The notes under the pieces are model-generated. The model saw only the letters and a program-made list of their open reading frames with translations. It was not told the origin of the DNA and searched no databases. DNA of 41,297 bases, taken from contig CAMPET010000001.1 of NCBI GenBank assembly GCA_946803715.1, positions 1,450,386-1,491,682 of the forward strand. Reading direction: 5' to 3'. Every line of letters starts with the position of its first letter. Positions within the stretch are counted from its first letter, which is position 1. The DNA is from Beroe ovata. Lineage: Eukaryota; Ctenophora; Nuda; Beroida; Beroidae. This document shows, piece by piece, positions 33,441-41,297 of this stretch. The translations under genes and the position numbers were made by a program.

Positions 33441-33897
33441 CTACGACTTGTATTATGAGAGTGATATATTTCAAAAATAGGCATATCTCAATAGAGAAAC
33501 ATTATTTCAGGACATCAATCTGCAACACTCCACTCCATAATTGAACACCAACAAGATCCACTAACACCACATTGTAATTGTGATGAGCAGTAAGATCCAA
33601 ATGAATCACACTAAGAAATGTGCTTCTTTTTCAGTCCATCGATTTTCAGTGTAGGTACACATATTCCAGTTAGAAGGCTGGTGTACTAAGTTTTAGTAAA
33701 GTGTTTCTGGTATGATGCTTGATTCTTCTCAAGATCATTTGGTTGAAATTGCAAATGTTCAGTAATGAGCAACTATCAACTCAAACCAACCAGCCAACCA
33801 TAATCAACCTTACCTAGTATGGGGCATTATATTCAACTCAAAACCTGAGTACAAGAGTTTTGATAGACAAATTAGTTATGGATGTGATGGTTTCACT
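33441..33897. other. 5' flank of the RAPGEF gene
   Basis: No exon is certain. The RAPGEF frame stays open leftward from 33898 to about 33838 (ending SFDRQISYGCDGFT), so the first exon may extend further left. Confidence 0.4.
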
Positions 33898-34722
33898 ATG
33901 ATGGAGATCACAGTGCGAGTCATTGCAGCTTTGAAGAAAGATGCAAGAGAAAGAACTATAGAAGATTTCAATGTTATTTTTGAGTACTTCGTTCAGGTAA
34001 GAAATCTTGTATGAAATAATAATATTTTTCAGTTCAATGCCAATGTCCTGACCAACGTCTTTGTCTGATATCCTGAAAATTCCTCTGAGAATATTTTCCA
34101 GACACTTATTGAATGATAGAAATGGAAATAACCTTTCAGCTTCCCCACTTTGCTGCTTGGAGCAATGCTGGATTGAAAGAAACATGTCATTTAGCCCGTT
34201 ATATAGAATGTGAGGAGAACACTGTTTTGTTCAAGAAGCACACTCAAGCAAAATGCTGGTATATCTTATTATCCGGAACTGTCTTCTGTGGAAACCAGGT
34301 TAAGAACAGTAGTCCTTCTCACGATTTCTTCAGCATTGAATGTCAAGCCATGATTTGATATTAATAGAATAATTTATATTAGATGTTCTACAAAGAGACA
34401 TCTTTTGGTCAAAGTTCTCCTCCCTATCCTCATCTACGTCAAGATGACTGCATTGCTCTTGAATTCTGCCAGGTTAATAGCTGCTCCATCATCAATATCT
34501 CCTATGCAATTTGTTCCTACTGATGTAAATGAGCTAATGTATTTATTCCTAGATTATTGTTATAGAGTATACACCACAAGAACTAGCTGGAACTACAGGA
34601 AGCGTGGTTGGGAGTGGTCCACCCCACTTCAGAAACCCCCACAAGAGATATGGTGGTAGTGTGGAGAGTTACAGCCTCCAATCGGGGGATACTTTCCCTG
34701 AAAGGGAGAGTCTCGATGGAAA
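33898..34722 (+). CDS. RAPGEF2/6: RAPGEF exons 1-4: N-terminal cNMP-like domain
   Basis: Exon 1 encodes ALKKDARERTIEDFNVIF, matching ALRKKPPERTPEDLNTIY in remembered RAPGEF6. Exon 2 gives LARYIECEENTVLFKKHTQA and then KCWYILLSGTVF, equivalent to RARYERYSGNQVLF...RCWYILLSGSV. Exon 3 has YKETSFGQSS and exon 4 opens IIVIEYTPQEL. Phases are 0, 0, 0, 2. The conserved WYILLSGTV beta-strand pair identifies the fold. Exon 4 ends in a Gly/Ser-rich linker. Confidence 0.87.
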
Positions 34723-37700
34723 GTGAGTCGAATTTTCTGTGAAGTCAAGAACATTTTCCTGCTGAAATCCATTTGGTTGACTAAGTATAAGTTCATTACT
34801 TTATAGTTACCTGCTATATAGGCAAGTAGGTATGTAGAAAACTTTATCGTTGTGCCAGGTCCGCTTCCTCTATAGACTCATACCCTGACCTGTTTGGACT
34901 GCCTGAGGGTGGTGTTGATAGTGATGATGAAAGTGATGAGATATCCCAGCTATCTGCCCAGACAGTTGACCCTCTGAGGGATAGTCTGGGAAAGAAACCA
35001 GCTGACAGAAGTCCGCATGATGTTGAGGTTAGTCATAATGGGGGCTGGGGCGGTACAGATGGTGAAAAATGGTGAATTTTCCATTTTTCCGCTCAATTCA
35101 CCATAGAAATTCTTCACCATTTTTCACCATCGGTACCGCCCCGTCATAATATGTCAATCCTCTAAATCATTTACAACTGTACCTGTCTTTTTACCTACTG
35201 ATAATCTCCTCAAATGAAATAAGACTGGTACAGTAGGTACTGTTATTTCACCTGCTTGGCTAGCTCTTCATGAAAAGTGAACACTGCTTCTGATAATTTT
35301 GTTAAAACTGAGGCATAATATGCACTCAATATGTCTATTTGCCTTAAACAAAAACAATTCTTTTCATACTTTGTGCTATTGTGCTAGTCATACATAAGAT
35401 TTACTCGCTCATGGAAGCATGAATATAAACGAGAAACGTTTCAAAATGATACATATCAACTGGATGAAATGCATCAAGCAGTTGGAGTTTAAATGACTTC
35501 TATATCATGAGTTGATGAGTTGGTATGAATAATTCCATTCCCGGCATACCACAGCAGGTAGCAAAACATAATATTGCAGTCTCAAGTGCTTACCGCGAAC
35601 CACCGACTCTCTTGCTTGATTTCCTCAATAAAACAATTCGCTACTGTTTTGTGCACTTGCTCGCTTTCCATTTTGAAATATGAATGTGGTATGGTATCGG
35701 GAGTCTGTGATTAACTTATTTTGCTTTGCTTTAATATAATTAAATTCCTGTATTATCATAGGGTGCCAGACATGACGAAAGTAGTCAGTGTATCGGATAA
35801 ATATCAGACCAATTGCTTCACCCTCTCAGTTCTCTCTTGAGCTATAAATAGAGTCAAAGAAGGCTCCACCGTTTAATAAATAAATGTGTTTTGGTCGCAT
35901 AAGTTCCACGCTTTCTGAAGGATGAGTTTATTACCGGATACGGATATTTCCTCCTGGATGTACTTGCCCATTGCTATAGTCGACTACTTTGCGTCCCAGT
36001 TTTCTTCCTATATGAAGGTGGCTCAATAATCAACTTATCACACATAACATCAGTACCTCATTGATCCCGCTTATCAATAATCAATGTAGTACGATTCCCC
36101 AACTCCAGACTCTATTTCCAACTCCTAGACAGAGACCAGAGGAGAGTAACAACAGAATAATTTCCCCTCTCATAGTCCAATATTCACTCCAATATTGCTG
36201 TTTCAGGTGATCTATAACGAAGTATCCCATCTTCCTGCCCTGCTGAGACTCCCTCCTGCCGTGAGGAAAGAGTTGTGTCAAAGAATGCTCTACAAGGTTT
36301 GCACACTGTTTGAAAACAATTGTTGTTTAAAGTTCTGATTTCAGTATAAATATGAATAAGAAATCACCCATAGATTTAAACTTGACATTAAAATATAGTT
36401 ATAGAGGAGCCGGAACTGCAAATCCAGTTAAAACGTAGGAACTATTATGTTTGTATGGATAGATTACTCAAAATCTAGTCCTCTAATTCAGCACTGAACA
36501 ATGAAGTTACCTGCAAATGTTTGCTTGAGGGGAACTTCAAGGCTTTATATTTTGTCTGTCGCTACAAAACGATTAGCTGACATCTAGATCATAGAGGTAG
36601 ACTCCAAATTCGAGGAAAACCGTGAAATAAGTATTCATGCTCGGTGATGGCATTATTCAACGTACATTGAATTTGGTTTCATTGTATTGCAGACTCCAAT
36701 GTTGTTGCTGTTAGTTGGATCTTAAATGGTTGCATCTTACGAAAGGTTGTTGCTATCGATACGATTCAAATGTAGGTAGCGATCAAACAATTCACTCCCC
36801 ATCTTCTAACCGTAGCGAAACATGTTCCTATTATCACGGTTACAAAGTACATTACACTGTTGTTTGTCGCAATCCCGGCACACAGTCGTAACAACCGATG
36901 ACGTCTGTGTTTGACGTCACGCAGAAATCTCATATCCTGATTCCTGTAATAATGGACCACAGCTTGGCGACCGAATGGAGGTGTTATGATAAGAAAATGG
37001 TGTACTTTGTGACACAATACTTATAGTAGTGCTGTGGTAACAGTTGCAGGTGGAACCATATGTACCAGCCTATGTTACCATGGTAACAATTTCTCCTGGT
37101 TTAGGTATACAAAGATCCAGGGTTTGTTATTGTTCAAGACGGCAAGGAGTTACACGCATGGCAGGTACTCCTAAACGGAGTACTGGAAGTCAAGGAAGAG
37201 GGACTGCCAGCCAAACTACTTCACGTGGGAGAGAGCTTTGGGATGCCTGCCGCAACACAGGTGAGTGGCGCGTGGTAACGGTTTCTGTGGGCCTGGTACC
37301 GGTTACTATGGGAGTGGCAATGGTTACTATGGGCTTGGTAACGGTTACTATGGGCGTGATCGCAGGTGCTATGGTGGTAGGTGACTGTTACTATGGGCGT
37401 GGTAACGGTTACTATGGGCGTGATCGCAGGTGCTATGGTGGTAGGTAGTTTATGATGCTCTGGGTAGTCTCATTGAGCAGGAATTGGAGGGACTTGGAAC
37501 GAATCTTTTCACTGAAATCACGTTGCATTGGGAAGTTTAGCTAAATCTACTAATGGACACGGAGGTATTTTTGAATATTCTACTCGATCGGCGTTGATTT
37601 CAGTTGTTGTTCAATGTTGCAGGTTCTCAAGCAACAAGGTGACATCCTAACCAGGTCCCCGGACTGTCATATACTCAGTATCCCGCGATCGGAATTCCTC

Positions 37701-39601
37701 AAGATCATCAAGTGAGTTTACTGTACTTGGACTCGAGTCCCATATTCCCATAATATCAGAATTCACAACATGTCATTATATAAATTCCGTATTATTTCTT
37801 CTTATTATTTCTTCTTATTTCTATTATAGATCCCGTTTATTTCTTATTGTTTCTATAGATTCCATTTATTTCTTCGTGATTCTTCCACCTAACTGCTTCT
37901 CGACAATCACTTCCTCGGTTACTCATTCACTTCTTCACTCCTATATTCTATAATCCCTCTAAGCCAATCTCCTTACACCTCTCTTCATCACAGTCAGAGT
38001 GAGTTGAACACAAAGCGACTGAAAGATGAGTCAGGGAAAGTTGTGGTTGTCAAGGAACTGAGAGCTAGTGTGAGTGGTGGTCAACCTGGGGATGTAATCA
38101 CGGCTGCCAACCCCGAGTCCCTCATTGAGCACCTCAAGGAGAACCACAAGGGGGTCGACCCCGATTACACTGAGGTATGGGGACCATCTGGTCTTGTTCC
38201 ACTTTCAGTTGGTTCCTCTTGTTTGAACCTTCGTTTAATAAACATCCCCTTTTTTTGGTTCATTTACTAGTCAGATTTCTGTTTATTTCTCTCCCTATTG
38301 GCGAAATCTCTGACAAACTANTACCACCGCCCTGGGCTCATTTTCTATTGGCTTGGAGAAGTTCTCTATGGGCCTGGTAACGGTTACTATAGGCCTGGTA
38401 ACAGTAACTATGGGCGTGGTAACGGTAACTATGTACATGGTACCTAACGGTTACTATGGGCTTGGTAACGGTTACTATGGGCTTGGTGACGGTTACTATG
38501 GGCGTGGTAACAGTAACTATGGTGGTAGGTAGTTTATGTTGTTCTTGGTGGTCTCATTGAGCAGGAATTGGAGGGACTTGGAACGAATCTTTTCACTGAA
38601 ATCACGTTGCATTGGGAAGTTTAGCTTAATCTACTAATGGACACGGAGGTATTTTTGAATATTGTACTCCATCGGCGTTGTTTTCAGTTGTTGTTCAATG
38701 TTGCAGGTTCTCAAGCAACAAGGTGACATTCTAACCAGGTCCCCGGACTGTCATATACTCAGTATCCCGCGATCGGAATTCCTCAAGATCATCAAGTTAG
38801 TTTACTGTACTTGGACTCAAGTCCCATATTCCCATAATATCTGAATTCACAACACGACATTTTATAAATCCCGTATTATTTCTTCTTATTATTTCTTCCT
38901 ATTTCTATTATAGATCCCGTTTATTTCTTATTATTTCTATAGATTCCATTTATTTCTTCGTGATTCTTCCACCTAACTGCTTCTCGACAATTAATTACTC
39001 GGTTACTCATTCACTTCTTCACCCCTATAATCTCTCTCAGCTATAATCACCTTACACCTCTCTTCATCACAGTCAGAGTGAGTTGAACACAAAGCGACTG
39101 AAAGATGAGTCAGGGAAAGTTGTGGTTGTCAAGGAACTGAGAGCTAGTGTGAGTGGTGGTCAACCTGGGGATGTAATCACGGCTGCCAACCCCGAGTCCC
39201 TCATTGAGCACCTCAAGGAGAACCACAAGGGGGTCGACCCCGATTACACTGAGGTATGGGGACCATCTGGTGTTGTACCACTGTCAGTTGGTTTCTCTTG
39301 TTTGAATCTTCGTTGAATAAAGATCCCCTTCTTTTGGTTCATTTACTAATCAGATTTCTGTTTATTCTCTTCCTATTGGCGAAATCTCTGACAAACTAAC
39401 AGTTTCCTCCCGTCATAATCTGACAATCCGTACCTCCTCACAGGATTTCCTGTTGACATACCGCGCGTTCCTGCCTGACGTTACGCTCCTCACCAAGTCA
39501 CTGCTGCACTGGTTCAAGGATAGTTCCTACCGATACAAGATACTATCTATTGTTAACTCATGGGTCTCAGCACACTTCACTGACTTCGACTACGATCCTA
39601 A
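33898..39601 (+). CDS. RAPGEF2/6: Rap guanine-nucleotide exchange factor 2/6 (PDZ-GEF) homologue, 5' part
   Basis: Exons: 33898-33996, 34140-34298, 34383-34472, 34553-34722, 34859-35027, 36207-36296, 37105-37260, 37623-37711, 37994-38174, [second copies 38707-38795, 39073-39253], 39444-39601, continuing beyond the window. All joins are GT-AG and in phase. Without the second copies they give about 453 residues. Order: N-terminal cNMP-like domain, acidic Ser-rich linker, second cNMP-like domain, RasGEF N-terminal (REM) start. The PDZ, Ras-association and catalytic RasGEF domains would lie to the right. PDZ-GEFs load GTP on Rap1/Rap2 at membranes and junctions. Both cNMP folds lack the FGE...RAA phosphate-binding cassette, as is usual for PDZ-GEFs, so cAMP activation is not expected. 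The start (ATG 33898 or 33901) is tentative because CATTGCAG at 33921-33928 could instead be an acceptor. Confidence 0.88.
34859..35027 (+). CDS. RAPGEF2/6: RAPGEF exon 5: acidic linker
   Basis: Restores phase 2 and encodes SASSIDSYPDLFGLPEGGVD, then SDDESDEISQLSAQTVDPLR, then KKPADRSPHDVE. It parallels the SSSLSDIYQATESE...LPEGPVDSEDDEE...DPL...KEPADKTDDDIE linker of vertebrate RAPGEF6. Confidence 0.85.
35032..35150. mobile_element. 103-bp MITE with 30-bp TIRs and 8-bp target duplication
   Basis: The left arm (35047-35076) reads GGGGCGGTACAGATGG then TGAAAAATGGTGAA. The right arm (35113-35142) is its reverse complement with one mismatch. Flanks GTCATAAT at 35032-35039 and 35143-35150 are identical 8-mers. 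The left end has an extra GGGGGCT that may be part of the terminus. An 8-bp duplication is typical of hAT-superfamily insertion. The element sits 5 bp inside RAPGEF intron 5. Confidence 0.8.
36207..39601 (+). CDS. RAPGEF2/6: RAPGEF exons 6-10: second cNMP-like domain and REM start
   Basis: Exon 6: LPALLRLPPAVRKELCQRML. Exon 7: VIVQDGKELHAWQVLLNGVL and HVGESFGMPA. Exon 8: LTRSPDCHILSIPRSEFLKI. Exon 9: KVVVVKELRASVSGG, LIEHLKENHKGVDPDYTE. Exon 10 (39444-39601): DFLLTYRAFL, LLHWFKDSSYRYKILSIVNS, WVSAHFTDFDYDP. Exons 9-10 hold the DFLLTYRxFL hallmark that opens the RasGEF N-terminal domain. Exon 10 ends phase 2, and its partner exon is outside the window. Exons 8 and 9 occur twice on either side of the N at 38321. 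Confidence 0.87.
37280..38320 (+). repeat. copy A of a ~1.05-kb duplication containing RAPGEF exons 8-9
   Basis: It contains a VNTR (to about 37446), exon 8 (37623-37711) and exon 9 (37994-38174), and ends GACAAACTA at the N (38321). Copy B (38322-39398) is close to identical, with one silent difference noted in exon 8 and a different VNTR. The endpoint at the N points to unmerged allelic contigs. Confidence 0.85.
37291..37446 (+). repeat. 21-bp VNTR GGTAACGGTTACTATGGGCGT, allele A
   Basis: About 7 imperfect 21-bp units in RAPGEF intron 7, starting about 30 bp after the exon 7 donor. The 134-codon ORF 37044-37448 is produced by this repeat (7-codon periodicity VTMGLVT) and is not coding. Confidence 0.8.
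38322..39398 (+). repeat. copy B of the same duplication
   Basis: It contains exon copies 38707-38795 and 39073-39253 and runs without a break into exon 10, so it is the contig with true downstream linkage. Its donor after the first exon reads AA|GTTAGT, where copy A has AA|GTGAGT. Confidence 0.85.
38371..38530 (+). repeat. same 21-bp VNTR, allele B
   Basis: Units have the same consensus but a different order and variants, including AACAGTAACTATGGGCGTGG. This is the pattern expected of two alleles of one VNTR. Confidence 0.8.
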
Positions 39602-41297
39602 GTGAGTTTAGACTAGATGAGCACTGAATTGTCATCAGTCAATAGTTTGATTTGAAGTTAAAATTTGGAGGGAGGTTTTTTAAACTTGTGCCGACTCTTG
39701 ATGGTCTAACTTTGCCTAGACTACCCAAATTTGGCCTACTTCATGTACATTGTACAATGTATAATGTATAACAGTGTTCACTTTACCATAAACAATGTAC
39801 GTGGTGCATGTTTGTAACTTGAAATCCTGCATTCCTATAAATACTGCATTCCTATAAATACCGTCCTCCCTACCCTCTTAACAATACAGCAATACCTATA
39901 CCTCTTTGCATGTATTGATCCAGGTGCAATTGTGTGTGTATGNTGTGTGTGTGTGTGTCTGTGTGTGTGTCTGTGTCTGTACTGTGTGTGTGTACTGTAT
40001 GTGTGTACTGTTTGTGTGTACTGTGTACTATGTGTCTGTGTGTCTGTTTGTGTAATGTGGTATGTTTGTGTACTGTGGTATGTTTGTATACTGTGTGTAT
40101 GTACTGTGTCTGTGTATCTGTTTGGCTGTGTCCGTGACATCGAAGCACCTGTGCAGGTCTGCTACTCTCATCCTTTATATGCAGCATAAAGCATCTCACC
40201 GCATTTCACGGGGTATCTACATGCACCTTATTATAGTCAATCATACCTTTTATGGAATAATTGCGACGTGTTCTATATTTGATTGACGAGAAGATGCAGA
40301 ATTGAGGGAGTTGAAAGACGGTCCATATACCTATTTATAGCACACTATTTTAGTTTCAGTTAATAATGGACATCAAAGTTGCAATAAATATCAAAGTTCA
40401 AAGACAAACTTTAATTACATTCTGTCTGTCATTTTGCTCCAGATTAATGGATCAATGTATAAATTGAATTTTATAATAGAGTGGTATATAGACCTCAAAA
40501 TAGACTTGTCAAATGCAGAATGTACCACCCATGGCCATTGGCCATCCACCGACTTATAGTTACAATTTAAGTTACAATTCTAAAAACCAAAATTAGACCG
40601 TCTTATTTTGGTATTGGACCGTGGACTTTATGTGTTTACTATTAACACACAGCTACCATGATTTCGCTGCTGTCTGCTGACTGCAGCATACACTGTCATT
40701 ACAATGTAGACAGCAGTTAATATCACCATGACAACTGCCAATAGAATGAAATGTACACAATCCTTTTTATATACTTTTGATCCAGTACAATCATTACAGA
40801 GCAATTATCCAATTACGGAGCTATTATCTCATTATACACAGTGTTTGGGAGAGCCCTATGGAGCTATATGAGTTAGTACGATGAGATAGACACTTTCACT
40901 CGTTACAGTTTCGTCTGATAAGATTTCTAGGTGAAATTTCAAATTGGAATAAGAGAATGAAGTAAGATGTTATTACTGGTGTAATTAGGTGAATATGTAA
41001 TCATTGTAAAATGATCCATTGATGGTGAGCAAACTATTGAATAGCACCATTGAATACAGGATGACACCATTGAATAACTGCGAATCATTCACGGCTATGT
41101 GAGATTGGGAAGATTGAATATTTAATATTTATTCGGAAATTAGCAGTCATGTCATGAGTATTATGTAATATGAGGATGAAATATTGAATAGATTTCCAAA
41201 TTTGACTGTCTTCAGTCTCTCATGAGTCATGATCTCTCTTTTGCAACTTAAGATCTTAGAAGCGTGTCAAGTGAAGCGTGACTCACACACACACACA
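39602..41297. other. RAPGEF intron, partial, with long TG-rich tract
   Basis: After the donor AA|GTGAGT at 39601/39602 no in-phase continuation exon was found. A TG/TGTACTG-rich tract fills 39931-40137 and is broken by an N at 39943. The ORFs there (39835-40199 minus, 39932-40189 plus) are repeat translations. The window ends in (CA)n. Confidence 0.6.

Noticed and set aside
37044-37448. 134-codon plus ORF with VTMGLVT repeats
   Set aside because: It overlaps RAPGEF exon 7 in another frame and is then carried by the 21-bp VNTR, whose length is a multiple of three.
39835-40199. ORFs rich in Cys/Val (plus) or His/Thr (minus)
   Set aside because: Translations of the TG-rich tract, interrupted by an N.

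Overview
This is metazoan nuclear DNA. The genes are intron-rich with standard GT-AG splice sites, intergenic DNA is AT-rich, and there are (TG)n microsatellites, LINE relics and foldback or MITE elements. Spliced models match two animal gene families, FBXO16 and RAPGEF2/6 (PDZ-GEF). I cannot name the species; a marine invertebrate is likely, and a sponge or cnidarian is possible but unproven. Most exons are short, so ATG-to-stop ORFs miss nearly all of them. I assembled the models by hand from splice sites, phase continuity and remembered family sequence.

Layout, left to right. At 3-215 (+) is the last coding exon of an unrecognised gene. At 5005-5765 (+) is a three-exon orphan gene of about 135 aa. 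At 20914-7805 (-) is a complete 12-exon FBXO16 homologue of about 453 aa, convergent with the orphan. Its intron 1 holds a LINE endonuclease fragment. From 20931 to 28606 I see no coding exon; the stretch holds a foldback repeat, a CG-rich dispersed repeat and a contig-overlap duplication. At 28670-30698 (+) is a three-exon gene for a 552-aa protein dominated by an E/R/K-rich helix. At 30699-33897 are a LINE 3' relic and a second CG-rich repeat. From 33898 (+) to beyond the right end is the N-terminal half of a RAPGEF2/6 homologue: two cyclic-nucleotide-binding-like domains, an acidic linker and the start of the RasGEF N-terminal (REM) domain.

Two points need care. (1) Six isolated single N characters (1408, 15238, 20257, 24618, 38321, 39943) look like contig joins. 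Three of them separate near-identical direct copies, so the apparent duplication of two RAPGEF exons is probably two unmerged alleles. (2) FBXO16 exon 3 begins inside a 45-bp x 5 tandem array. Each unit carries a copy of the splice acceptor plus the exon start, in frame, so alternative acceptor use could add 15 aa per unit. Similar tandem repeats abut splice sites in several other introns here. I consider this the most interesting signal in the window.

The genes do not form an obvious functional unit. FBXO16 is a predicted SCF substrate adaptor, RAPGEF2/6 activates Rap GTPases, and the helix protein looks cytoskeletal. I found no RNA gene, CRISPR array or operon.
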